From Patulibacter sp. (GTDB lineage: Bacteria; Actinomycetota; Thermoleophilia; Solirubrobacterales; Solirubrobacteraceae), in contig NZ_JAURWA010000028.1 of NCBI RefSeq assembly GCF_030655195.1, positions 1-58,999 of the forward strand: a DNA stretch of 58,999 nt. The letters run 5' to 3'. Below are positions 9,123 to 17,111 of the stretch, in pieces. Within the stretch, counting starts at the first letter, position 1. Every line of letters starts with the position of its first letter. The position numbers were made by a program, and so were the translations under genes. Below the pieces are notes generated by a model. It was not told the origin of the DNA. It did not search any database and saw only the letters and a list, made by a program, of their open reading frames with translations.

Positions 9123-9767
9123 TCAGGCGGCCGGCTGCTGCTCCCACGCCTGCTGCAGGGCCTGGAGCAGCGACTCCGCGGGCTGGGCGCCCGAGACGAG
9201 CAGCCGACGGTCCAGCACGAACGCGGGGACGCCGCCCAGGCCCAGGTCGTGGGCCTCGTCGCCCTCGCCCTCGACCGCGTCGGCGTACTCGTCCCCGGCG
9301 AGCATGCGTTCGACCTCGTCGCGGTCCAGCCCGACCTCGGCGCCCAGGCGCACGAGGGTCGGGTGGTCGCTCAGCAGCTCGCCCTCGACGAAGTAGGCCT
9401 GGAGCAGCCGTTCGTTGAGCGGGTCCTGCAGGCCGTGGGTGCGGGCGAGGTGCAGCAGCCGGTGCGCGTCGCGCGTGTTGCCCGGGCGGGCGCGGTCCAG
9501 CCGGTACTCCAGGCCGACCTCCGACGCCATGCCGGTGACGCGGTCGTTCATCGCCCTCGCCTCCTCCGGGGTCCGGCCGTACTTGCGGGCCAGGAGCGCG
9601 TCCAGCCCGCCCTCGACGGCGGCGGGCATCGTCGGGTCGAGCTGGAAGCTGCGCCACTGCACGTCGACCTCGTCGCGGTGCTCGAACCGCGACAGCGCGT
9701 CCTCGAACGACCGCTTCCCGATGTAGCAGAAGGGGCACGCGACGTCGGACCAGATCTCGACCTTCAT
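9123..9767 (-). CDS. DsbA family oxidoreductase (FrnE-like)
   Basis: A 214-residue cytoplasmic DsbA-like protein (PF01323). The active site CPFCY is at about residues 12-16 after WSDVA, and the cis-Pro loop is GVPAFVLDRR near residue 180. Lack of a signal peptide and the motif placement match FrnE/2-hydroxychromene-2-carboxylate isomerase-like oxidoreductases, which act in oxidative-stress thiol exchange. A TATCGT -10 box (9780-9775) ends 7 nt before the ATG, so the transcript is probably leaderless. It is divergent from the ACR3-like permease. Confidence 0.88.
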   Translation of the reverse strand: MKVEIWSDVACPFCYIGKRSFEDALSRFEHRDEVDVQWRSFQLDPTMPAAVEGGLDALLARKYGRTPEEARAMNDRVTGMASEVGLEYRLDRARPGNTRDAHRLLHLARTHGLQDPLNERLLQAYFVEGELLSDHPTLVRLGAEVGLDRDEVERMLAGDEYADAVEGEGDEAHDLGLGGVPAFVLDRRLLVSGAQPAESLLQALQQAWEQQPAA

Positions 9768-9827
9768 GCCCCGCACGATACGCCGCCCGTCCGCGGGCCC
9801 GGTGGGGCGGGGGCATACGCTCGTCGG
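9768..9827. promoter_or_regulatory. compact divergent leaderless promoters
   Basis: The 60-nt gap holds a minus-strand -10 TATCGT (9780-9775) for the FrnE-like gene and a plus-strand -10 TACGCT (9816-9821) for the permease. Each lies 6-7 nt from its start codon. Confidence 0.55.
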
Positions 9828-10868
9828 GTGCGTGGCCCACGGATCAGGGCGGCCGTCGGCCGCCTGGAGGACCGCCAGGTCCCGGTCCACCTCGTCGCCG
9901 TCCTGGTCGGCGGCCTCGTCGGCCTGGCCGCGCCGGGGGCCGGGCGCGCGTTCGAGACGCTGATCTACCCGGTCCTCGGCGCGCTGCTCTACGTCACGTT
10001 CCTGCAGGTGCCGTTCACGGCGCTGCGTCGGGCCTTCGCCGACCGGCGGTTCCTCGCCGCGGTGCTGGGCCTGAACTTCGTGGTCGTGCCGGTCGTCGCG
10101 TTCGGGCTCAGCCGCCTGGCGCCGGGCGGCACCGTCGTCGAGCTCGGCGTCCTGATGGTGCTGCTGACGCCGTGCATCGACTACGTCGTCGTGTTCACGC
10201 GCCTGGCCGGGGGCAGCGACCGCCGGCTCCTGGCCGCCGCGCCGCTGCTGATGCTGGCCCAGACCCTGCTGCTCCCCGCGTACCTGTGGCTGTTCCTGGG
10301 CCCCGGGCTGGCGGAGGTCGTGCGGCCCGGGCCGTTCGTCGAGGCGTTCCTGCTGCTCATCGCGCTGCCGCTGGCGCTCGCCTGGGCGACGGAGCGCTGG
10401 GCCGCCCGGTCGGCCGTCGGGGGCCGCGTGAAGGGCATCGCCGACCTGACCCCGGTGGTGCTGATGGCGCTGACGCTGCTGGTCGTCGTCGCGTCGCAGG
10501 TCCCGCGCGTCCGCGACGACGCCGGCCGGGTGATCGGTGTGGTCCCGCTCTACGTCGCGTTCCTGGTGGTCATGGTCGGCGTCGGTGTGGTGCTGGCGCG
10601 GCGGCTGCGCCTGGACGCCCCGGCCGGGCGGGCGCTGATGTTCAGCGGCGCGACCCGCAACTCGCTCGTCGTCCTGCCCCTCGCGCTGGCGCTGGGCGAC
10701 GAGTACGCGCTGACGGGTGCGGTCGTCGTCACGCAGACGCTCGTCGAGGTCCTCGGCATGGTCGCCCTCGTCCGCCTCGCCCCGCGGCTGCTGCCGGCCG
10801 CCTCCGCGCTCAGCCGACCCGGCGGTCGAACGCGGCGGAGACCAGGACGCGGCCGTCCGGTGCGGTGA
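9828..10868 (+). CDS. ACR3/BASS-superfamily arsenic-resistance-like permease
   Basis: A 346-residue membrane protein with about 10 hydrophobic segments, the topology of bile acid:sodium symporter (BASS) and ACR3 arsenite efflux proteins. TPCIDYVVVFTRLAGGS in the fourth segment and the near-terminal GATRNSLVVLPLALAL match actinobacterial arsenic resistance proteins. The conserved ACR3 Cys is represented by the Cys in TPCIDY. There is no ars operon nearby, so arsenite as substrate is inference. The GTG at 9828 is set by TACGCT 6 nt upstream. The last 20 codons (Arg/Pro/Gly-rich) overlap the opposing thioesterase gene by 59 nt. Confidence 0.78.
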   Translation: MRGPRIRAAVGRLEDRQVPVHLVAVLVGGLVGLAAPGAGRAFETLIYPVLGALLYVTFLQVPFTALRRAFADRRFLAAVLGLNFVVVPVVAFGLSRLAPGGTVVELGVLMVLLTPCIDYVVVFTRLAGGSDRRLLAAAPLLMLAQTLLLPAYLWLFLGPGLAEVVRPGPFVEAFLLLIALPLALAWATERWAARSAVGGRVKGIADLTPVVLMALTLLVVVASQVPRVRDDAGRVIGVVPLYVAFLVVMVGVGVVLARRLRLDAPAGRALMFSGATRNSLVVLPLALALGDEYALTGAVVVTQTLVEVLGMVALVRLAPRLLPAASALSRPGGRTRRRPGRGRPVR

Positions 10869-11535
10869 TCCACCGGACGTCGCCGGCGCCGCGGACCTCG
10901 GCGGGGCCCGCGAACGCGGGCGCGTGGTGCTCGAGGTCGACCGCCAGCGGGCCGTCGGCGGGACCCAGGCCGGCCAGGCCCTCCTCCAGCGCGCGCCAGG
11001 TCGCCGCGTTGTTCACGTGGCCGGCGACGTCGAGGTCGGCGGCCACGAAGGTCCACGGGACCACGGGGGCGTCCTCCGGCGGACCCTGGTGGCGCAGCCG
11101 CGCGCGGACCCGGCGGCCGGCGGCCGAGGGGCCGTAGATCTCGAGGAACGCCTCGGAGCGGTGCGGCAGGAGGGTCTCGCGGTGCAGCGGCACCCAGATC
11201 GCGGCGGCCTCGACGAGCCCGCCCGCGTCGCCCTCCAGGGTCGTGCGCCGCTCGGCGACCAGCGGCCCCAGGCCGCTGCAGGCCGTCCGCATCGCCAGCC
11301 GCTCGCCGAAGACCGGGAAGCGCACGACCCGCAGCTGCGTCTTCCGCAGCACCCAGACGACCTCGAGGTCGATCCCCGAGTCGACGACGTCGTCGTAGGC
11401 CACCTGCTGCAGCCAGTCCGCGATCGCGTCGAGGCGCGCCCGACCGGCGACGGTGGTCGACGCCGGCCCGACCCGCTGGGTCAGCCCGTGGACGCGGCCG
11501 GCGGTCGGGAAGGGGACGAGGGCCTCGAGCTCCAT
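10810..11535 (-). CDS. acyl-ACP thioesterase-like (double hotdog) protein
   Basis: A 241-residue double-hotdog protein of the acyl-ACP thioesterase family, which releases fatty acids from acyl carrier protein or acyl-CoA. DVAGHVNNAATWRALEE (about residue 165-180) is the second-hotdog HVNN motif with the catalytic Asn/His pair. The first hotdog contains RLDAIADWLQQVAYDD. It has no membrane segment. The ATG at 11535 lies 7 nt after TACGCT (11548-11543), another leaderless signature. Its 3' end overlaps the permease gene on the opposite strand. Confidence 0.85.
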   Translation of the reverse strand: MELEALVPFPTAGRVHGLTQRVGPASTTVAGRARLDAIADWLQQVAYDDVVDSGIDLEVVWVLRKTQLRVVRFPVFGERLAMRTACSGLGPLVAERRTTLEGDAGGLVEAAAIWVPLHRETLLPHRSEAFLEIYGPSAAGRRVRARLRHQGPPEDAPVVPWTFVAADLDVAGHVNNAATWRALEEGLAGLGPADGPLAVDLEHHAPAFAGPAEVRGAGDVRWITAPDGRVLVSAAFDRRVG

Positions 11536-11612
11536 CGGGGGCAGCGTACGACGGCGGACCGGCGGGCCGGGGCCGCACCGGCCCACCCGGCGCCGCGCCG
11601 CCCGCCGCATCG

Positions 11613-11629
11613 CGGACACGTCCTGTCCG
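11613..11629. promoter_or_regulatory. dyad upstream of WYL regulator
   Basis: CGGACA-CGTCC-TGTCCG forms 6-bp arms around a 5-nt centre. It lies just upstream of the -10 CAGACT (11640-11645), which is 6 nt from the WYL gene ATG. It is a candidate autoregulatory operator; the assignment is inference. Confidence 0.5.
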
Positions 11630-11651
11630 TGATCGACGGCAGACTCCGCGC

Positions 11652-12656
11652 ATGCTCGAGACCTCGGCCCGGCTGCTGCGTCTGCTGTCGCTGCTGCAGA
11701 TGCACCGCGACTGGACGGGCGGGCAGCTGGCGGACGAGCTGGAGATCACGCCCCGCACGGTGCGCCGGGACGTCGAGAAGCTGCGGTCGCTCGGCTACCC
11801 GGTCAACGCCGCACCGGGCGTCGCGGGCGGCTACCGGCTCGGCGCGGGCAGCGAGCTGCCGCCGCTGCTCCTGGACGACGACGAGGCCGTCGCGGTGGCC
11901 GTCGGCCTGCGCACCGCGGCGAGCGGCAGCAGCGTGGTCGGCATCGAGGAGTCGTCCCTCCGCGCGCTGGCCAAGCTCGACCAGGTCCTGCCGCCGGCGC
12001 TGCGCCGGCGGGTCGGGGCGGTGCACGCCTACACGGTGCCGGTCCCCGGCTCCGGGCCCGAGGTCGACGCCGAGGCGCTGTCGACGATCGCCGGGGCGTG
12101 CCGGGACCGCGTCGAGCTGCGGTTCGGCTACGGGACGCACGACGGGGTCCGCAGCCGTCGCGTCGTCGAGCCCCACCGGATGGTCCACCTGTACGGGCGC
12201 TGGTACCTGGTGGCGTTCGACCAGACCCGGGAGGACTGGCGCACCTTCCGCGTCGACCGCATCACCTCGCGGCTGGCCCAGGGCCGGCGCTGCCCGCGCC
12301 GCGAGCCGCCCGACGCGGACCTCGCCGCCTACGTCATGCGGCAGGTCTCCGCCACGCGCGGCCGGTACCGGGCGCGCGTGCGGCTGCACGGCTCCAAGAC
12401 GGCGTTGCAGCCCAGGGTGCCCGGGTATTTCGGCACCCTCACCGAGATCGACGAGCACTGCTGCCTGCTGGAGGTCGCCGCGGGGTGGATGGGCGGTCTG
12501 GCCGTGCAGGTGGCGTCGATCGGCGTCGACTTCACCGTCCTCGAGCCGCCGGAGTTCGCCGAGGAGGTCCGCGCGCTCGCCGTGCGCTTCGGTGCCGCGG
12601 CACGGGCGACCGACGACGCGGCGGCACCGGCCGCGGACGACGGGGCCTCCCGATGA
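11652..12656 (+). CDS. WYL domain-containing HTH transcriptional regulator
   Basis: A 334-residue regulator of the YafY/PafBC type. An N-terminal HTH_11 winged helix (residues 5-60, GGQLADELEITPRTVRRDVEKL) is followed by a WYL domain containing VHLYGRWYLVAFDQTREDWRTFRVDRI (about residues 178-205) and a WCX C-terminal domain. WYL domains bind nucleic acid or small ligands and often control stress or DNA-damage genes. CAGACT lies 6 nt before the ATG, so the mRNA is leaderless. It overlaps the next gene by 4 nt (ATGA), suggesting the pair work together. Confidence 0.92.
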   Translation: MLETSARLLRLLSLLQMHRDWTGGQLADELEITPRTVRRDVEKLRSLGYPVNAAPGVAGGYRLGAGSELPPLLLDDDEAVAVAVGLRTAASGSSVVGIEESSLRALAKLDQVLPPALRRRVGAVHAYTVPVPGSGPEVDAEALSTIAGACRDRVELRFGYGTHDGVRSRRVVEPHRMVHLYGRWYLVAFDQTREDWRTFRVDRITSRLAQGRRCPRREPPDADLAAYVMRQVSATRGRYRARVRLHGSKTALQPRVPGYFGTLTEIDEHCCLLEVAAGWMGGLAVQVASIGVDFTVLEPPEFAEEVRALAVRFGAAARATDDAAAPAADDGASR

Positions 12657-13747
12657 GCGACGTGCGGGTCACCGATGCGCAGGCCCTCGCGTTCCGGATC
12701 GCGGGTCACCACCTGCACGAGCACACCGACCCGCTGACGGCGGTCGCCGCCTGCGGCCTGCAGGAGTACCCGCCCGGTCACGCCGCCGTCGCCCTGCACG
12801 CCCGGGCCGGTGAGGTGCAGGACGACCACCCGGTGTGGGACGCACTGGTGACCGTCAACGCGATGCGCGGGGCGCCGTACGTCGTCCCCCGCGCGGACGT
12901 CGCGGTGTTCACGACGGCGCTCGTGCCGGAGGAGGACGACGAGCTGCGCGCCCTCGTGGGGTCCGCGGTCGCGAAGGAGGTGCAGGCCGCCGGGTACGGC
13001 GTGGGGGAGGCCCTCGACCTGGTCGCGTCCGCCGCGCGCGAGGGCCTCGCGGACGGCCCGCTGGACCGCGACGCGTTCCACCAGGCGCTCCGCGAGCGGC
13101 TGCCCGACGGCCTCCTGCCGTGGTGCCGCGGGTGCGCGAGCCACCACGTCCGGCCCGGTCTCTGGCGGGCGCTGGGCCCGCTCGGCGTCACCGAGATGCC
13201 CGGGCGGGCCGTCTGGGCGCCGGCCGCGGGCACGACCGTCGGGACCGGCGACCCCTCGGAGGCGCGGCGCGAGCTCGTCCGCCGGTTCCTGCGCGCCTAC
13301 GGCCCGTCGACCCACAGCGCGCTGGCCTCGTGGGCGCAGACCGCCCCGGCGCACGCTCGGCGGATGTTCGCCTCCGTCGAGGACGAGCTGGTGGCCGTCC
13401 GGCAGGAGGGCGCCCGGCGCTGGGTCCTCGCCGCCGACCTCGACCGCCTGCTCGATCCGCCGGCCGCCACGGGCGTGCGGCTCCTGCACGGCCACGACCC
13501 GTACGTCGCGGGACCCGACCGTGCGGCGCTCGCCCCGGACCCCGCGCTGCGCAAGGCGCTCTTCCCCGCGGTCGGCCGGCCCGGGGTCGTGCTGGTGGAC
13601 GGCCGGCTCGCCGGGCTGTGGCGGGCGCGGAAGAAGGGCCGCACGCTCGAGCTCTCCGTCGACTGGAGCGGACGGACGATCGACCTCGGCGACGCCCCGG
13701 AGGCGCTCGCGCGGCTCCGCGGGTGCGACCGGGTCGTGCTCGGCTGA
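12653..13747 (+). CDS. winged helix DNA-binding domain protein (HTH_42 family)
   Basis: A 364-residue protein of the HTH_42/YcaQ-AlkX superfamily. Segments such as PDGLLPWCRGCASHHVRPGLWRAL, ARRELVRRFLRAYGP and LLHGHDPYVAGPDR, and the terminal VLVDGRLAGLWRARKKGR, fit this family, which includes DNA glycosylases for interstrand crosslinks (E. coli YcaQ). The catalytic QxQ/QxD motif of YcaQ is not evident here, so glycosylase activity is uncertain. Coupling to a WYL regulator is compatible with a DNA-damage role; that is inference. A GC hairpin at 13765-13785 follows the stop. Confidence 0.8.
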   Translation: MSDVRVTDAQALAFRIAGHHLHEHTDPLTAVAACGLQEYPPGHAAVALHARAGEVQDDHPVWDALVTVNAMRGAPYVVPRADVAVFTTALVPEEDDELRALVGSAVAKEVQAAGYGVGEALDLVASAAREGLADGPLDRDAFHQALRERLPDGLLPWCRGCASHHVRPGLWRALGPLGVTEMPGRAVWAPAAGTTVGTGDPSEARRELVRRFLRAYGPSTHSALASWAQTAPAHARRMFASVEDELVAVRQEGARRWVLAADLDRLLDPPAATGVRLLHGHDPYVAGPDRAALAPDPALRKALFPAVGRPGVVLVDGRLAGLWRARKKGRTLELSVDWSGRTIDLGDAPEALARLRGCDRVVLG

Positions 13748-13764
13748 CCCGGGGCCCGCCGGGA

Positions 13765-13785
13765 GGGGCGGCGGCGTCCCGCCCC
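13765..13785 (+). terminator. GC hairpin after HTH_42 gene
   Basis: A 7-bp stem, GGGGCGG/CCGCCCC, with a 7-nt loop, 18 nt after the stop. There is no T tract. Confidence 0.5.
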
Positions 13786-13897
13786 GGCCGACCCCGGGGA
13801 TGCCGACCTCCCCCCGCTGGAGGACGGTCGCTGACGGTCCGGGGAGCCCTTCCGGCCGGTCGGCGGGGGCCATCGGCGGACGCCCGAACCATGCCGT

Positions 13898-13927
13898 TTG
13901 ACACTTGTGCACCGAGCCGCGTAAGTT
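13898..13927 (+). promoter_or_regulatory. sigma70-type promoter of desaturase operon
   Basis: Consensus -35 TTGACA (13898-13903), an 18-bp spacer and -10 TAAGTT (13922-13927). The predicted start near 13934 gives a leader of about 50 nt before the reductase ATG at 13983. It is one of the best housekeeping promoters in the window. Confidence 0.75.
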
Positions 13928-13982
13928 CGATCACCGCGGGATGCGTAGGGCGTCCCGACCGAGGGTAGGAGTCATCGCACAC

Positions 13983-15083
13983 ATGGTCGAGAAGGCAGCA
14001 GCACCACGGGTCTCGCGTTGGCGACGTAAAGCACTCGACCTGGCGGGGGCGATGACCACGCCGTTGCTCCCCGACGACTACATCGCGCTGCTGGATCCGC
14101 GCTGGTCGACGCGCGAGGCGACGGGCACCGTCGTCCGCGTCCGGTCCGAGACCGACGACGCCGCCACGGTCGTCGTCAAGCCGACCCACCCGTGGCCCGG
14201 TCACCGGCCCGGCCAGTACCTGCGCATCGGCGCCGAGATCGACGGCATCCGCCACTGGCGCGCCTACTCGCTGACCTCGGACCCCGAGCACCCCGAGGGC
14301 CTCGTGTCCGTGACCATCAAGCACGTGTCCGAGGGCAAGATGTCGCCCTGGTTCACGGAGAGCTGCGGTCCCGGCACGGTCGTCTTCCTCGGCAACGTCG
14401 AGGGCGAGTTCGGCCTGCCGGACCCCCTGCCGCCCAAGTTCCTGATGATCAGCGCCGGCTCGGGCATCACCCCGATCTGGAGCATGCTGCGGGAGCTCCG
14501 CCGCCGTGGCGCGCTGGACGACGTCGTCCACCTGCACGGCACGCGCACGACGGAGGACTTCATCTTCGGCCCGCAGCTGCGCGAGCTCGACGGCGACCAG
14601 GACGGCTACCACCTGCACGAGCAGCTGAGCGCCGAGGACGGCCGCCTGAAGGTCGAGAACCTCGACGAGCTCTGCCCGGACTGGCGCGAGCGCGAGGCGT
14701 TCCTCTCCGGTCCGCGCGAGATGATCGACGACTTCGTCGCGCACTGGGAGTCCGAGGGGCTCGAGGAGCACCTGTCGACGGAGCGCTTCCAGCCCGTCAT
14801 CGGCACCGGCGACGCCGAGGTCGGCTCGGGCGGCACCGTCTCCTTCGTCGTCACGGACAAGGAGGCGACCTGCGAGCAGGGCATCTCGATCCTCGTCGGC
14901 GGCGAGGAGGCCGGTGCCAACCTCCCCTACGGCTGTCGCATGGGCATCTGCCACACCTGCGTCGGCGTCCTCCGCGAGGGCCAGGTCCGCGACCTGCGCT
15001 CCGGTGAGGTCCACGGCGAGCAGGGCGAGACGATCCGCACCTGCGTCAACGCGCCCGAAGGCCACGTGGTCGTCGAGCTCTGA
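13983..15083 (+). CDS. ferredoxin-NAD(P)H reductase with 2Fe-2S domain
   Basis: A 366-residue electron-transfer flavoprotein. After an N-terminal stretch, the FAD-binding beta-barrel holds RAYSLTS (about residue 98), the NAD(P)-binding domain holds ISAGSGITPIWSML (about 157) and the C-terminal ferredoxin domain holds Cys-x4-Cys-x2-Cys in YGCRMGICHTC (about 318-325) plus a fourth Cys in IRTCVN. It takes electrons from NAD(P)H via FAD to a 2Fe-2S cluster. It lies directly upstream of a fatty acyl desaturase, as in the Mycobacterium tuberculosis Rv3230c-DesA3 pair, where the reductase feeds the desaturase. AGGAG lies 11 nt before the chosen ATG; an upstream ATG at 13941 is an alternative. Confidence 0.92.
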   Translation: MVEKAAAPRVSRWRRKALDLAGAMTTPLLPDDYIALLDPRWSTREATGTVVRVRSETDDAATVVVKPTHPWPGHRPGQYLRIGAEIDGIRHWRAYSLTSDPEHPEGLVSVTIKHVSEGKMSPWFTESCGPGTVVFLGNVEGEFGLPDPLPPKFLMISAGSGITPIWSMLRELRRRGALDDVVHLHGTRTTEDFIFGPQLRELDGDQDGYHLHEQLSAEDGRLKVENLDELCPDWREREAFLSGPREMIDDFVAHWESEGLEEHLSTERFQPVIGTGDAEVGSGGTVSFVVTDKEATCEQGISILVGGEEAGANLPYGCRMGICHTCVGVLREGQVRDLRSGEVHGEQGETIRTCVNAPEGHVVVEL

Positions 15084-15148
15084 CCCGCAGCACCCCGGTC
15101 CCGCGCGGTCCCGTCGGCCCGCGGGCCGGCGGGGCGCACGCCCCACCG

Positions 15149-15223
15149 CCTTCCCGGCCCTCGCGGCCGCACCCCTTCCAGGCCCCAGGGCCACCCCACC
15201 TTCCAGGCCCCGTGCCACCCGAA
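15149..15223. repeat. three tandem 25-bp repeats in intercistronic gap
   Basis: Copies start at 15149, 15174 and 15199, each opening with CCTTCC(C/A)GGCCC. The array occupies most of the gap between the reductase stop (15083) and the desaturase start (15241), leaving 17 nt for the ribosome site. The remaining gap is GC-rich with no other feature seen. Confidence 0.75.
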
Positions 15224-15240
15224 GAACAGGACACCACCGC

Positions 15241-16494
15241 ATGACGCCTCCCACAGGAGCCAGCACGGCCTCCATCCCCGGCACCATGGACGACGAGAAG
15301 GCCGGTCCGTCCCGTCGCGACGGCGACCCGAACGCGTTCAACCCGCTGTTCCGCCTCTCCTCCGAGCAGATCGAGGAGATCGGCGCGGAGTTCCAGAAGA
15401 TCCACGACGAGGTCAAGGGCGACCTCGGCGACCGCGACGCGAACTACATCCGCTCGATCATCGAGTTCCACCGTCGCCTGACGGCGCTCTCGCGGATCGT
15501 GCTCATGGCCTCGCGGTACCCGCCGGCGTGGCTGCTCGGGACGGCCGGCCTCTCCGTGGCCAAGATCCTCGAGAACATGGAGATCGGCCACAACGTCATG
15601 CACGGCCAGTGGGACTGGATGAACGATCCCCAGATCCACAGCTCGACGTGGGACTGGGACACCGCCTCGACCGCCGCGTCGTGGAAGCACTCCCACAACT
15701 ACGTGCACCACACGTACACGAACGTCATCGGGCTCGACAAGGACGTCGGCTACGAGTTCATGCGCGTGGACCCCAAGCAGCGCTGGTCCCCCGAGTTCCT
15801 CGCCCAGCCGCTGATCAACATCCTCGTGATGCTGTTCTTCGAGTGGGGCGTCGCGATCCACGACATGGACCTCGAGGCGATCAAGAAGGGCACGAAGAAG
15901 AAGTCCGACCTGATGAACGACCTGAAGGGGATCGGCAAGAAGGGCGGCCGTCAGGTCCTGAAGGACTACATCCTCTTCCCGGCGCTCTCGGGCAAGCACT
16001 GGAAGAAGACGCTGAAGGCGAACTTCACCGCCAACATCGTCCGCAACGTGTGGTCCAACGCGATCATCTTCTGCGGTCACTTCCCGGACCAGGCCTACAC
16101 GTTCACCGAGGAGGAGATCGCCGACGAGACCCGCGGCGGCTGGTACGTCCGCCAGCTCCTCGGCGCCGCCAACATCGAGGGCTCGGACACGTTCCACCTG
16201 ATGAGCGGCAACCTCAGCTACCAGGTCGAGCACCACCTCTTCCCGGACATGCCGAGCTCGCGCTACAAGGAGATCGCGCCGAAGGTCAAGGCGCTCTGCG
16301 AGCAGTACGAGCTGCCCTACAACACGGGCCCCTTCTGGCAGCAGTGGCTGATGGTGCAGCGCACGATCCTGCGCCTGGCGTTCCCGGGCGGCAAGGAGAC
16401 CCCGAAGTCGCCGCCGTACGTCGCACCGCCGGAGCAGCCGCGCGCCGAGCGCACGGTGCAGGCCGTCGACGGCCCGATCCCCGCCTTCCCGTAG
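15241..16494 (+). CDS. fatty acid (acyl-CoA) desaturase
   Basis: A 417-residue membrane di-iron desaturase that inserts a double bond into acyl chains. The three histidine boxes are clear: GHNVMHGQ (HxxxH, about residue 117), HSHNYVHH (HxxHH, about 151) and QVEHHLFP (QxxHH, about 329). The Gln in the third box and the overall layout match the DesA3/front-end-like group. The preceding ferredoxin reductase should supply electrons. A long charged loop, KKGTKKKSDLMNDLKGIGKKGG, lies between the second and third boxes. CAGGA lies about 10 nt before the ATG. A strong hairpin follows the gene. Confidence 0.93.
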   Translation: MTPPTGASTASIPGTMDDEKAGPSRRDGDPNAFNPLFRLSSEQIEEIGAEFQKIHDEVKGDLGDRDANYIRSIIEFHRRLTALSRIVLMASRYPPAWLLGTAGLSVAKILENMEIGHNVMHGQWDWMNDPQIHSSTWDWDTASTAASWKHSHNYVHHTYTNVIGLDKDVGYEFMRVDPKQRWSPEFLAQPLINILVMLFFEWGVAIHDMDLEAIKKGTKKKSDLMNDLKGIGKKGGRQVLKDYILFPALSGKHWKKTLKANFTANIVRNVWSNAIIFCGHFPDQAYTFTEEEIADETRGGWYVRQLLGAANIEGSDTFHLMSGNLSYQVEHHLFPDMPSSRYKEIAPKVKALCEQYELPYNTGPFWQQWLMVQRTILRLAFPGGKETPKSPPYVAPPEQPRAERTVQAVDGPIPAFP

Positions 16495-16527
16495 GCGATA
16501 GGGGGCGGCCGCCGAGCGCGGCCGTCC

Positions 16528-16563
16528 CGGGTGTGGGCCCGCCGCCGGGCGGGCGCACACCCG
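16528..16563 (+). terminator. long GC hairpin after desaturase
   Basis: A 16-position stem (8 bp, one G-G mismatch, 7 bp) with a 4-nt GCCG loop: arms start CGGGTGTG and end CACACCCG. It lies 34 nt after the stop. No T tract follows. Confidence 0.7.
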
Positions 16564-16651
16564 ACGGTCCGGGTGCGCTGCGCGCGTCGCGAGGCGCCCA
16601 CCGGCCGGGACCGTGGCGAGTGACGACCGGTGGTCGGGGTAGGGGAGCAGG

Positions 16652-17032
16652 ATGGTCCGCCGCAGCTCCACCGCCGACGCCACCGTTCCCGCGCCGGACC
16701 TCGACGAGGTCCGGACGGCGCTCCAGGCCCGCGCGGACGACCTGCGTTCCCGCATCGGGGTGATGGCCGCCGCCCCCGAGCGGGGCTCGACGCTGAGCTT
16801 CGGCAAGCGGATCGGCGACGGCACCCTGGAGGCCGTCGGTCGCCTGACCGAGGTCGGCGTCGGTGCGAGCCTCGAGCTCGAGGAGGCGCGGGTCAGCCGT
16901 GCGCTCGAGAAGCTCGACGACGGCACCTACGGCCTCTGCGACGCGTGCGGACGCCCGATCGCGCCGAAGCGCCTGCGGGCGATGCCGGAAAGCGTCCTGT
17001 GCCTCGAGGACGCCGCGAAGCTGCGCCGCTGA
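16652..17032 (+). CDS. TraR/DksA-type zinc-finger-like protein, degenerate finger
   Basis: A 126-residue DksA/TraR family protein. Members bind the RNA polymerase secondary channel and alter promoter response, often with ppGpp. The N-terminal part is helical, then LEEARVSRALEKLDDGTYGLC leads into the finger. Cys96, Cys99 and Cys117 are present, but the position of the fourth Cys (C-x2-C-x17-C-x2-C) is Asp120 in CLED. Zinc binding may therefore be altered or absent. The start has AGGGGAGCAGG directly before the ATG, which could act as ribosome site or as a TAGGGG -10. Confidence 0.85.
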   Translation: MVRRSSTADATVPAPDLDEVRTALQARADDLRSRIGVMAAAPERGSTLSFGKRIGDGTLEAVGRLTEVGVGASLELEEARVSRALEKLDDGTYGLCDACGRPIAPKRLRAMPESVLCLEDAAKLRR

Positions 17033-17111
17033 CGCGGTCGGCCGAGCGTCCCTCCGGGGCCGCCGGCCGAGCGCCGGACCGGCCCCGGGCCGCGGGGCCC
17101 GAAGTCCGGCG

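Noticed and set aside
7578..10868. A 1096-codon plus-strand open frame
   Set aside because: Codons before 9828 are antisense to the alpha/beta hydrolase, GST-like and FrnE-like genes and have shadow-type Arg/Gly-rich composition; only the last 346 codons form the permease.
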